The notes under the pieces are model-generated. The model did no database searches. It worked only from the letters and a program-made list of their open reading frames with translations, and had not been told where the DNA came from. The translations under genes were made by a program, and so were the position numbers. A stretch of DNA of 64,000 bases from SABI01 sp964453215 (GTDB lineage Bacteria > Spirochaetota > Spirochaetia > Sphaerochaetales > Sphaerochaetaceae): NCBI GenBank assembly GCA_964453215.1, contig CAYVRR010000005.1, forward strand, positions 1 through 64,000, read 5' to 3'. Positions 36,220 to 44,210 of the stretch are shown here, piece after piece; positions within the stretch are counted from its first letter, which is position 1; each line of letters begins with the position of its first letter.

Positions 36220-36288
36220 TTGACCAATAGGCTATTAAAGGGGTACTTTAAGGTATAATATGTACCATACAAAGGAGTGAAACCTAAT

Positions 36289-37281
36289 ATGATTTCCTAT
36301 AAAGATCTTGGATTAGTGAACACAAAAGAAATGTTTGCCAAAGCAGTAAAAGGTGGATATGCAATTCCAGCCTACAATTTTAATAACTTGGAACAGCTTC
36401 AAGCTATCATCCAAGCTTGCGTTGAGACAAAATCTCCAGTAATTTTACAAGTATCAAAAGGTGCTCGAGATTACGCAAATATTAACTTGCTTAGAAACAT
36501 GGCAAAAGGTGCATCAGAATATGCTGCAGAATTAGGGTATAAAATACCAATCGTATTACACCTCGACCACGGCGATACATTTGAAACATGTAAAGATTGT
36601 ATCGACAATGGGTTCTCATCTGTCATGATTGACGGCTCTCACCTCCCATATGATGAAAACGTTGCACTTACCAAAAAAGTAGTTGAGTATGCTCATGCAC
36701 ACGATGTTACAGTTGAAGGAGAACTTGGAGTTCTTGCTGGTATTGAAGATGATGTTGTTGCTGAATTTTCTACCTATACACAACCTTCTGAAGTAATCGA
36801 CTTTGTAAGCAAAACTGGTGTTGACTCTCTTGCTATCTCTATTGGAACAAGCCACGGTGCTAACAAGTTTAAACCAGAACAATGTACAAAAAATGCTGAT
36901 GGAGTATTAATTCCACCACCACTTAGATTTGACATCCTTCAAGAGATTGAAGACAAACTTCCAGGATTCCCAATTGTATTACATGGTTCTTCCTCTGTTC
37001 CTCATGAATATGTAACCATGATTAATACATATGGTGGAGATTTAAAAGACTCTGTTGGTATTCCTGAAGAAGAGCTACGCACAGCAGCTAAATCTGCAGT
37101 GTGTAAAATCAATATTGACAGTGATGGTCGACTTGCAATGACCGCAAGCATCAGAAAAACAATGACCGAAAAACCTGGCGAATTTGACCCAAGAAAATAT
37201 CTTGGACCAGCTCGTGATGAACTTAAAAAAATGTATATGCATAAGAATACAAATGTTCTTGGTTCAGCAGGTCAAGCATAA
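36289..37281 (+). CDS. fba: Class II fructose-bisphosphate aldolase
   Basis: Zinc-dependent glycolytic aldolase of 330 residues, cleaving fructose-1,6-bisphosphate. Zn and substrate motifs: VLHLDHGDTFETCKD near residue 90, VEGELGVLAGIED, SIGTSHGANKF and VLHGSSSVPHEYV. The ATG at 36289 is preferred; the GTG at 36277 overlaps the AAAGGAG ribosome binding site. It stands alone between intergenic regions. Confidence 0.95.
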   Translation: MISYKDLGLVNTKEMFAKAVKGGYAIPAYNFNNLEQLQAIIQACVETKSPVILQVSKGARDYANINLLRNMAKGASEYAAELGYKIPIVLHLDHGDTFETCKDCIDNGFSSVMIDGSHLPYDENVALTKKVVEYAHAHDVTVEGELGVLAGIEDDVVAEFSTYTQPSEVIDFVSKTGVDSLAISIGTSHGANKFKPEQCTKNADGVLIPPPLRFDILQEIEDKLPGFPIVLHGSSSVPHEYVTMINTYGGDLKDSVGIPEEELRTAAKSAVCKINIDSDGRLAMTASIRKTMTEKPGEFDPRKYLGPARDELKKMYMHKNTNVLGSAGQA

Positions 37282-37314
37282 AAGATATAATAATAGTACG
37301 TTACTTTACAATAA

Positions 37315-37359
37315 ACACACGGCCCCCCTTTGACGTGAACTCGAGCCGTGTGTTATACT
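37315..37359 (+). promoter_or_regulatory. infC operon promoter overlapped by an inverted repeat
   Basis: TTGACG (37330-37335) and TATACT (37354-37359) form a promoter with an 18-base spacer. ACACACGGC (37315-37323) and GCCGTGTGT (37345-37353) are perfect 9-base inverted repeats bracketing the -35 box. The same repeat could be the fba 3' stem or a protein-binding site. In the leader GTGAGG/CCTCAC (37367-37385) forms another hairpin. Confidence 0.6.
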
Positions 37360-37426
37360 AGTTAGGGTGAGGATTTTCACCTCACAAATCCATCAAAACG
37401 GTTTCGTTATGAGACAAGGAGAACTA

Positions 37427-37957
37427 TTGGCTACTAAAGAACTGAGAACTAACCGACAGATTAGAGCACGAGATGTACGTGTTATCGATGCTGATGGCAA
37501 CCAATTGGGTGTAATAAGTACCCTAAGTGCTATCGAGATGGCAGAGAATGTAGGACTTGACCTCGTAGAAGTGTCACCTAATGCTAATCCACCAGTTTGT
37601 AAAATTATTGATTACGGAAAGTATCGATATGAACAGGAAAAACGGACTCGAGAAGCTAAAAAGAATCAAACGGTTATTAAACTAAAAGAAATCAGAATGC
37701 AACCTAAAATTGAGAGCCATGATATGGCGTTCAAAACAAAAGCTATTGGTGACTTTTTGTTAGAAGGGAACAAAGTAAAAATCTCTGTTCGATTCCGTGG
37801 TCGTGAGCTTGCTCACACAGAACTTGGTAAAGTTGTTCTCGATAATATCCTAGACTTATTAAGTCAAAGGGAAGATGTTGCCTTTAACCTTGATCGACCA
37901 GCGATGATGGAAGGTAGGATGATGAGTCTCATCGTAAGTCCTGCCAAAAAGAAATAA
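37427..37957 (+). CDS. infC: Translation initiation factor IF-3
   Basis: IF-3 of 176 residues. The N-terminal domain starts ATKELRTNRQIRARDVRVID and contains VSPNANPPVCKIIDYGKYRYE; the C-terminal domain has KEIRMQPKIESHD and VRFRGRE. I chose TTG 37427 because AAGGAG lies five bases before it and because this gives the usual IF-3 length; the upstream ATG codons add non-family residues. Rare starts are a known hallmark of infC autoregulation. It heads the standard infC-rpmI-rplT operon. Confidence 0.95.
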   Translation: MATKELRTNRQIRARDVRVIDADGNQLGVISTLSAIEMAENVGLDLVEVSPNANPPVCKIIDYGKYRYEQEKRTREAKKNQTVIKLKEIRMQPKIESHDMAFKTKAIGDFLLEGNKVKISVRFRGRELAHTELGKVVLDNILDLLSQREDVAFNLDRPAMMEGRMMSLIVSPAKKK

Positions 37958-38037
37958 TACTATATCCCCTGTATAGGGGTATAAATACGAGTAGCTCCAA
38001 GGGAATCTTGTTCCTTGAGGGCACAAAGAGGTTTATT

Positions 38038-38238
38038 ATGCCAAAAATGAAAACAAGAAAATCTGCTGCTAAGCGGTATTCTGTTACTGGGACTGGGAAA
38101 GTTCGCTACAAAAAGCAAGGACTCCGTCATATTCTCACAAAGAAATCAACAAAACGAAAGAGAAATCTTCGTCACACAGGGATTCTAAGTGATGCTGAAG
38201 TTAAGAAAGTAAAAGTCTTACTTCCGTACCAATTTTAA
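38038..38238 (+). CDS. rpmI: Ribosomal protein L35 (bL35)
   Basis: A 66-residue basic protein starting MPKMKTRKSAAKRYSVTGTG and containing LRHILTKKSTKRKRNLR, the family signature. The ATG at 38038 follows AGAGG. It lies between infC and rplT in the conserved order. Confidence 0.96.
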   Translation: MPKMKTRKSAAKRYSVTGTGKVRYKKQGLRHILTKKSTKRKRNLRHTGILSDAEVKKVKVLLPYQF

Positions 38239-38253
38239 GGGGAGGATGGAAAT

Positions 38254-38610
38254 ATGCCACGAGCAGTAGATGGAACGAAACACAAGGACAGAAGAAAGAA
38301 AATTCTCGATCAAGCTAAAGGGTATTGGGGACGAAGAAGTACTAATTACCGTGTAGCGAAAGATGCTGTTGCAAAAGCAGGTCAATATGCGTATCGGGAC
38401 AGACGCAACCGAAAAAGAGAATTTAGAAGACTCTGGATTGCAAGAATTTCTGCAGGCGTACAAGCTGAAGGACTAAACTACTCCACCTTTATGCACGGAT
38501 TAAAACTTGCGAACATCGAAATCAACAGAAAGGCACTATCTAATATGGCCATTGAAGACAAAGAATCATTTGCACAACTTGTTGCTCAAGTAAAAACAGT
38601 TCTTTCGTAA
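38254..38610 (+). CDS. rplT: Ribosomal protein L20 (bL20)
   Basis: A 118-residue 23S rRNA-binding protein. The basic N-terminal arm KHKDRRKKILDQAKGYWGRR and the core FRRLWIARISAGVQAEGLNYS are diagnostic. In other bacteria L20 represses this operon by binding leader RNA; no such site was identified here with certainty. Confidence 0.97.
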   Translation: MPRAVDGTKHKDRRKKILDQAKGYWGRRSTNYRVAKDAVAKAGQYAYRDRRNRKREFRRLWIARISAGVQAEGLNYSTFMHGLKLANIEINRKALSNMAIEDKESFAQLVAQVKTVLS

Positions 38611-38643
38611 ATCAATGAAAGCCTTCATAAGGAGAAGTTCATT

Positions 38644-38985
38644 ATGACGACATTGGACAAAGTTCAGTTATTAGAGCAGCGAATAATTAAGGCTGCGATA
38701 CTGATAAGAAACCTTGAAAAGAAAAATGATGAGTTAACTGATGAAGTAGAGGTACTCTCTACACACAATGAAGAATTGCAGAAATATACTGAAACATTCA
38801 GTGAAGATGCACGACTCATTGAAGAGAGCATCACAAATGCATTAGGACAGCTTGACACTATTAAAGGTCTTGATGATATTGTAATTATGGATTCCTTATC
38901 TGGCGATCTTGATGAAGCAGATAAGTTTACAAGTGGAGCTAATCTTGAGATAGATGAAGTCTCTCTAGATGATTTAATTCGATAA
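38644..38985 (+). CDS. Small coiled-coil protein, ZapA/ZapB-like position
   Basis: A 113-residue protein. Residues 5-55 form a continuous heptad coiled coil (LEQRIIKAAILIRNLEKKND and after); the C-terminus is acidic. It is 33 bases after rplT, and a terminator and the probable 6S RNA follow. In E. coli zapA, another short coiled-coil cell-division protein, stands directly before the 6S RNA gene; the similar order here hints at a ZapA/ZapB-type role but is not proof. Confidence 0.6.
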   Translation: MTTLDKVQLLEQRIIKAAILIRNLEKKNDELTDEVEVLSTHNEELQKYTETFSEDARLIEESITNALGQLDTIKGLDDIVIMDSLSGDLDEADKFTSGANLEIDEVSLDDLIR

Positions 38986-39012
38986 ATCATTCTATGTTGA
39001 CACGTATTGTGG

Positions 39013-39039
39013 ACGGAACCCTAACCGGTTCCGTTTTTT
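39013..39039 (+). terminator. Terminator of the infC-rpmI-rplT operon
   Basis: ACGGAACC (39013-39020) and GGTTCCGT (39027-39034) with six T. It follows the coiled-coil gene and separates the operon from the 6S RNA promoter. Confidence 0.88.
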
Positions 39040-39090
39040 GTATCTATGTGGTACCATGTAGATAGAACTTGATGTGTATAAGAAGTAAAG

Positions 39091-39118
39091 CACTTGTGCA
39101 CAAGTGATGAATTATGCT
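39091..39118 (+). promoter_or_regulatory. 6S RNA promoter with a perfect 16-base palindrome
   Basis: CACTTGTGCACAAGTG (39091-39106) is fully self-complementary and lies where a -35 box should be; TATGCT (39113-39118) is a good -10 box, placing the RNA start near 39126. A missing -35 consensus plus a palindrome suggests an activator-dependent or repressed promoter. Confidence 0.6.
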
Positions 39119-39125
39119 AATACTA

Positions 39126-39314
39126 TTGGCTGCGGTGTGTGCGAAGAGACATTCTCTTGGCTCAACCAACAATAATGGGATTCGGTATAGATGAGTTGAA
39201 TTGCTTCCGGGGAGGAAACTCCCTTTACAAGGATACAGGATGCTCATCACCTAGTTTCCCCCTTGAACCTCAGGTTCAAGAGATCTCCCTCCAAGCGCCG
39301 CCGCAGCCTTTTTT
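39126..39314 (+). ncRNA. ssrS: Probable 6S RNA
   Basis: About 189 bases without a credible reading frame. The closing stem pairs GGCTGCGG (39128-39135) with CCGCAGCC (39301-39308), followed by six T. Near the 3' side CTTGAACC (39262-39269) and GGTTCAAG (39273-39280) form the hairpin that E. coli 6S RNA also has as CTTGAACCAAGGGTTCAAG, and GCCGCCGCAG matches the E. coli CTGCGGCGGC block in complement. GATGAG/CTCATC (39190-39248) and GGGGAG/CTCCC build the apical arm. 6S RNA mimics an open promoter and binds the housekeeping RNA polymerase. Exact ends are inferred. Confidence 0.7.
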
Positions 39315-39334
39315 CTAGGAAAACAAACAACCAT

Positions 39335-40507
39335 ATGAATACACAAAAATCAACCAACCTCCATCCCCAACTACAAGATATCGTGTTTATTGCACTTTCT
39401 AGTGAGATGGAGACTCTTAATAAAGAATTTGTGATTAACCCCTCTATCCCAGTTCCAGTTCAAATACAAGATGGGGAAGATTCTCTTGATCCAAACAAAG
39501 GAATTTCAATAGCAATGGTAGCATCTGGCCTCATCAAAGTAATTGCCTACCAATTTGATCATGAACATATCTCTTACTATAAAAATTTATTATTTGCCCT
39601 CCAACCAGAAATCGTACAAGAGTTGCAAATAGGAGCTGTGAGTAAAGCGAAGGTGGGAGAGATTGATTTTGCTATAGAACTCACCCTTGCAGCACTTCAC
39701 CTCAACGATCAAATTCCTGAACTCTTTGTAAATGTCGCAACCCTCTATGCAAAGAAAGCACACATCGCTAAAGAGAAAGAAGATCATGAAAAGTATGACT
39801 ACTATGCAAAAAAGCAGCTTGACATCCTCCATCAAGGAATTACTATTCATCCACTTAGCCATCTCTTATTAAGTGAATATGGCCTTGTGCACCTGTTTCA
39901 TGGCAATGATGAAATAGCACTTGAATACCTAAAGAAATATCTTAAAGTTGCTCCAAAAGATGATAAAAAAGAGATTATTGAAAAACAAGTTACTGCGTTG
40001 CAACAACAAGCAGATAGTGAAAGAACCCTACAAGAAGCATTTGATGAGATGCAATTAGGAAACGATCAAACAGCACTTACATTAATCACCTCCTTTTTAG
40101 AGACAAACCCCAATAATTGGTCAGGCCACTTTATTAAAGGGTGGGCAATGAGGCGCCTTATGGACTATCAAGGGGCGAAAGAATCATTCTTACAGGCCCT
40201 CTCCCTTGGTGCGAACAATGCTGATATCTATAATGAACTCTCAATTTGTGCCCTTGAAACAGGAGAAAAAGAATTAAGTAAAGATTATTTAGAGATTGCG
40301 TTAGAACTTGAAGAAGATAACATGACCATCCTTAGTAACCTCGCTTTTCTTTTAATGGAAGATGAACAGTACAATAAAGTGGCAGATCTTTTGCTACGGG
40401 CAAAAGAGATTGACCCAATAGATCCCCTCATTGAACAGCTGATGAGGCAACTAAAAAATCAAAGTGGTATAGATTTAACTGCTGATGAGGATATCATCGA
40501 TGGATAA
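39335..40507 (+). CDS. Tetratricopeptide-repeat protein
   Basis: A 390-residue protein with no signal peptide. Helical TPR units are visible from about residue 105 onward (AKVGEIDFAIELTLAALHLN) and in the C-terminal half (MRRLMDYQGAKESFLQALSL; YNELSICALETGEKEL). It is probably a cytoplasmic scaffold for protein contacts; the partner is unknown. The ATG at 39335 is chosen because the longer frame begins inside the 6S RNA. No clear Shine-Dalgarno is seen. It overlaps tsaE by eight bases. Confidence 0.8.
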   Translation: MNTQKSTNLHPQLQDIVFIALSSEMETLNKEFVINPSIPVPVQIQDGEDSLDPNKGISIAMVASGLIKVIAYQFDHEHISYYKNLLFALQPEIVQELQIGAVSKAKVGEIDFAIELTLAALHLNDQIPELFVNVATLYAKKAHIAKEKEDHEKYDYYAKKQLDILHQGITIHPLSHLLLSEYGLVHLFHGNDEIALEYLKKYLKVAPKDDKKEIIEKQVTALQQQADSERTLQEAFDEMQLGNDQTALTLITSFLETNPNNWSGHFIKGWAMRRLMDYQGAKESFLQALSLGANNADIYNELSICALETGEKELSKDYLEIALELEEDNMTILSNLAFLLMEDEQYNKVADLLLRAKEIDPIDPLIEQLMRQLKNQSGIDLTADEDIIDG

Positions 40508-40931
40508 ATTACAGCAATTTAGGACTAAAAGTGCCACAGAGACCAAAGACCTTGGCTTTAGGATCGGAAAACATCTTAAAGGGGGCACTGTTATCTCCCT
40601 AAGAGGTACTCTTGGTTCTGGTAAAACAGTTATCGCTAAAGGAATAGCTAAAGCTTTAGGGATAACAGAAGCGATAGTGAGTCCAACCTTTACCCTTATT
40701 CAAGAATATAGTGGAGTCCTCCCCCTTATCCATATGGATTTATATAGAATTGATGGTGTTGAAGATTTTGAAGGGATTGGGGGAGAAGAGCTTTTGTACC
40801 AAGATGGGGTTACATTAATTGAGTGGAGTGAAAAGATAGATGAAATCCTCCCCCCCGCCACAATCACACTGCTGATAGAGATTCAAGAAAATGGTGATAG
40901 ACTCATTACATTAAAAGGATTACAACTATGA
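40500..40931 (+). CDS. tsaE: tRNA threonylcarbamoyladenosine biosynthesis ATPase TsaE
   Basis: A 143-residue P-loop protein: Walker A RGTLGSGKTVIAKGIAKALG near residue 35-54, then SPTFTLIQEY, HMDLYRID and LIEWSEKI, all family marks. It helps TsaB-TsaD form t6A37 on tRNAs reading ANN codons. ATG 40500 gives the family N-terminus. It overlaps tsaB by ATGA. Confidence 0.94.
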   Translation: MDKLQQFRTKSATETKDLGFRIGKHLKGGTVISLRGTLGSGKTVIAKGIAKALGITEAIVSPTFTLIQEYSGVLPLIHMDLYRIDGVEDFEGIGGEELLYQDGVTLIEWSEKIDEILPPATITLLIEIQENGDRLITLKGLQL

Positions 40932-41623
40932 ACACCTTAGCTATCGACAGCTCTCACGACGTTATTCACCTCGCCCTTAAAACAGATAAGAAACACTACT
41001 CTATCTCCTATACCATTGGTAGGAGATACACAGAAGAACTTATGATGTTACTAGAAGAGGCCTTAAAAAGATGTGAATTAAGATATAAAGATCTTGATCT
41101 ATTGGTTTGTTCAAAAGGACCTGGATCTTTTACTGGTCTTCGTGTAGCGATGGCCACCATGAAAGGGATCTCACTTGCACTTAATATCCCATATGTGAGT
41201 ATTTCAACGTTAGAAACTTTCTCATACCCCCTAACACATACTCATCACCCTCTATTAGTTGTACTCGATGCAAAAAAGCAGCGCTATTATGGAGCTCTCT
41301 TTGAAAAAGGAGTGAGAAAAACTGACGATTTAGATCTCACTATTGAGCAACTATGTAACTTAGTCACAAAGTATGAATTTGTTATTATAAGTGGACCAGA
41401 TGCGAAAACAGTGTTAGATAAAATGAATGCTATTGGAGATAAATTTGCTTCTTTTCCAACTCTAATATTGGATAATATTCAAAATAGAGACTATGGGCCT
41501 GCAATGATTGTCCTAGGGGAAGCACAATTTAAGAGTGTTGGAAAAGATGATATCACAAGTGGTCCAACCTATGTACGTTTAAGCGATGCTGAGGTATCTT
41601 TAAAAGAGAACAGACAAATATAA
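40928..41623 (+). CDS. tsaB: tRNA threonylcarbamoyladenosine biosynthesis protein TsaB
   Basis: A 231-residue ASKHA-fold protein starting MNTLAIDSSHDVIHLAL, with the diagnostic SKGPGSFTGLRVAMATMKGI near residues 60-80. It dimerises with TsaD as the scaffold for t6A synthesis. The tsaE-tsaB overlap indicates coupling; tsaD is not in the window. Confidence 0.93.
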   Translation: MNTLAIDSSHDVIHLALKTDKKHYSISYTIGRRYTEELMMLLEEALKRCELRYKDLDLLVCSKGPGSFTGLRVAMATMKGISLALNIPYVSISTLETFSYPLTHTHHPLLVVLDAKKQRYYGALFEKGVRKTDDLDLTIEQLCNLVTKYEFVIISGPDAKTVLDKMNAIGDKFASFPTLILDNIQNRDYGPAMIVLGEAQFKSVGKDDITSGPTYVRLSDAEVSLKENRQI

Positions 41624-41646
41624 CTAAATAGATTAGAGGTAAACCC

Positions 41647-42600
41647 ATGAGCAAAGATGTAGAAAAAAAAGTTGACATGATAATTATTGGAGGAGGTCCT
41701 GCTGGCCTATCAGCAGCACAATATGCTGCAAGAGCTAATTTACAGGCATATGTGATAGAAGAGATGGCTCCAGGTGGCACAACATTATTAGTTGACGATT
41801 TAGAAAACTATCCTGGGTTTGATGAACCTATTAGTGGGTTTGAATTATCTGATAAATTCTCAAAACAGGCTGAAAAGTTTGGAGCAAAGATTATTCTTTC
41901 TACTGTTGAAGCAATTACTCACAACAGTGATGGCTCATTTACCGTAAAAGCGAGTGATGAAGATTACACAGTTCCTGTTGTAATCATGTCTACAGGTGCT
42001 AAAAAGAAGGAACTTGGTGTTCCTGGTGAAAAAGAGTATCAAGGGCGTGGTGTTTCCTACTGTGCAACATGTGATGGACCTTTCTTTAGAAATAAGAGAA
42101 TTCTTGTAGTAGGAGGAGGCGATAGCGCTGTTGGAGAATCCCTCTTTCTTTCAAAAATTACAGACAAAGTAACCATCATTCATAGAAAGGATCGCTTCAG
42201 AGCACAAAGATCCTTAGCAACTATGGTTGCACATGATCCACACATAGAGACTCGTTTCATGACAACGCTCAATGAAATTAAAGGAGATGGCTCAAAAGTA
42301 ACGAGTGTATCTCTTCATGATATTGAAAAAGATATCGATTATGATGAAGAATTTGATGCTGTATTTATTTTCATAGGAGCCATTCCAAAAACAGCTCTTG
42401 CCCCGTTTGCAGCAACTGATAAAGATGGCTATTTCATCACTGATGAGTTGATGAGAACTGATGTACCAGGCCTCTATGCTGTTGGTGATGTTCGTAATGG
42501 TCCATTTAAACAAATTGTAACAGCAGCTAGTGATGGAGCTATTGCAGCTCACGCAGCAGCAGAGTATATAGATGAACTAAAAGGACAGGTCTACGTCTAA
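41647..42600 (+). CDS. trxB: Thioredoxin reductase
   Basis: FAD/NADPH flavoenzyme of 317 residues: FAD-binding IIGGGPAGLSAAQYAA (about 13-28), redox-active C139-A-T-C142 (SYCATCDGPF), NADPH-binding VVGGGDSAVGES, and the C-terminal AVGDVRNGPFKQIVTAASDG. It keeps thioredoxin reduced. It follows tsaB by 23 bases and is closed by a strong terminator. Confidence 0.96.
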   Translation: MSKDVEKKVDMIIIGGGPAGLSAAQYAARANLQAYVIEEMAPGGTTLLVDDLENYPGFDEPISGFELSDKFSKQAEKFGAKIILSTVEAITHNSDGSFTVKASDEDYTVPVVIMSTGAKKKELGVPGEKEYQGRGVSYCATCDGPFFRNKRILVVGGGDSAVGESLFLSKITDKVTIIHRKDRFRAQRSLATMVAHDPHIETRFMTTLNEIKGDGSKVTSVSLHDIEKDIDYDEEFDAVFIFIGAIPKTALAPFAATDKDGYFITDELMRTDVPGLYAVGDVRNGPFKQIVTAASDGAIAAHAAAEYIDELKGQVYV

Positions 42601-42620
42601 ACTCTTTGTACTTTATCTAA

Positions 42621-42656
42621 AATAAGGAGCGCTATGTAGGGGTGCTCCTTATTTTT
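42621..42656 (+). terminator. Terminator after trxB
   Basis: AATAAGGAGC (42621-42630) and GCTCCTTATT (42644-42653), a perfect 10-base-pair stem, followed by T. Confidence 0.88.
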
Positions 42657-42730
42657 GTGATACGTAGTGATTATCTTTCATCTTCTTTCGTATGGATAAA
42701 CCCTTTATAGGATAAATCCTCCGAATTTCC

Positions 42731-42760
42731 TTGACCTTTCATGATGTTCGATGGTCTAAT
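42731..42760 (+). promoter_or_regulatory. Promoter of glgA-glgC
   Basis: TTGACC (42731-42736) and TCTAAT (42755-42760), 18 bases apart. The predicted start coincides with the glgA ATG (42767), implying a leaderless message. Confidence 0.6.
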
Positions 42761-42766
42761 TGTGGT

Positions 42767-44206
42767 ATGAGAATATTAATGATTAGTAGTGAGGCTGTTC
42801 CCTTTTCTAAATCAGGGGGACTAGCGGATGTTGCTTCTTCTTTATCAATTGCACTAAGTGAACTTGATAACGATGTACGACTTGTTATTCCAAACTATGG
42901 AATAACAGATTCTTCATCATTTGAAAAGTTGCCCAAAAGCATTGAAGTTTCCATTGCAGGAAAAGATGAAAAAGTAAACATATTATACAAAAAGATGAAA
43001 AAAGTTGGTGTGTATCTCATCGACCATCCCACCTTTAGTGAAAGAAAGGGGATATATGGGAATACATCATTTACTCCATACCCAGACAACCTATTACGGT
43101 ACACTCTGATGAGTAAAGCAGCTCTTGCTTTACCACACATCTTAGAGTGGGAAGTAGATATCCTTCACTGCCACGATTGGACAGCTGGATTTATCCCCTT
43201 CATGGCAAAACAGGATGAAAGGTATGTAAAATCAACAACCGTGTTCACCATTCATAACCTTGCCTACCAGGGAGAGTATCCAAGACTTGATATGCTCATC
43301 ACAGATATGAAAAGTGATGCGAGTATGCTAAGTGACTCGAGTGTTGATGCTAGAATTAATATGTTAAAAAGTGGTTTAGTTCATGCAGATATTATTACTA
43401 CAGTGAGTCCAACGTATGCAAAAGAGATTCAAGAAGAAGAGCAAGGATGTGGCCTAAATTCACTCTTAAAGAGTAAAAATAACCGTTTGTTTGGCATCTT
43501 AAATGGAATTGATACACATGAGTGGAATCCAACTAGTGATGAGCTCCTTGAATATCACTTCTCAGTCGATAAGATGGATAACAAAGCACGCTTAAAAGAA
43601 CAGATTCAAAAAAGATTTAACTTACCAATCAAGCCCGATGTTCCACTTATTAGTATGATAAGTCGAATAGCAGAACAAAAAGGCTTTTATGAACTTACCC
43701 AGGGCTCTGTAAGTCCCCTAGAGCAAATGCTCACTGAATTACAAGTACAGGTAATTATCATAGGAACAGGAGATAGTAAGATTGAAGAGAAACTAGTTAG
43801 TTTAAGCCATCTTCATGAGAATTTATCAGTTAATCTTATTTTTAGTAATGAAGCAGCCCACCTATTAGAAGCAGGGAGTGATTTCTTTTTGATGCCAAGC
43901 AGGTATGAGCCATGTGGCTTAAATCAAATGTACTCAATGCGCTATGGGACAGTAGTTATTGCACGAAATACAGGGGGATTGGCTGACTCAATCATAGATG
44001 TATCTCAGCCTCATGGCACTGGGTTCTTATATGATGAAATTTCAGGAAGTGCAATATTTGAGAGTGTACAAAGAGCAATTTCATTGTACTATGAAGATAA
44101 AGAGGAATTTGAGGCGATAAGGAAGAGAGGCATGGAGGTTGATTTCTCTTGGACACATTCAGCTCTCGAATATATGAAAGTTTATAACACAATTATAAAG
44201 GGGTAA
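42767..44206 (+). CDS. glgA: Glycogen synthase (ADP-glucose type, GT5)
   Basis: A 479-residue glycosyltransferase elongating alpha-1,4-glucan from ADP-glucose. N-terminal SKSGGLADVASSL (residues 15-27) is the sugar-nucleotide loop; C-terminal ISRIAEQKGF and PSRYEPCGLNQMYSMRYG contain the catalytic and nucleotide-binding residues. The ATG at 42767 gives the family start MRILMISSEAVPF. No Shine-Dalgarno is present, in keeping with a leaderless transcript. glgC follows after four bases. Confidence 0.95.
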   Translation: MRILMISSEAVPFSKSGGLADVASSLSIALSELDNDVRLVIPNYGITDSSSFEKLPKSIEVSIAGKDEKVNILYKKMKKVGVYLIDHPTFSERKGIYGNTSFTPYPDNLLRYTLMSKAALALPHILEWEVDILHCHDWTAGFIPFMAKQDERYVKSTTVFTIHNLAYQGEYPRLDMLITDMKSDASMLSDSSVDARINMLKSGLVHADIITTVSPTYAKEIQEEEQGCGLNSLLKSKNNRLFGILNGIDTHEWNPTSDELLEYHFSVDKMDNKARLKEQIQKRFNLPIKPDVPLISMISRIAEQKGFYELTQGSVSPLEQMLTELQVQVIIIGTGDSKIEEKLVSLSHLHENLSVNLIFSNEAAHLLEAGSDFFLMPSRYEPCGLNQMYSMRYGTVVIARNTGGLADSIIDVSQPHGTGFLYDEISGSAIFESVQRAISLYYEDKEEFEAIRKRGMEVDFSWTHSALEYMKVYNTIIKG

Positions 44207-44210
44207 CATC

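Noticed and set aside
39263..39334. N-terminal extension of the TPR protein
   Set aside because: It lies inside the probable 6S RNA and its terminator, and the residues are basic and unlike the rest of the protein.
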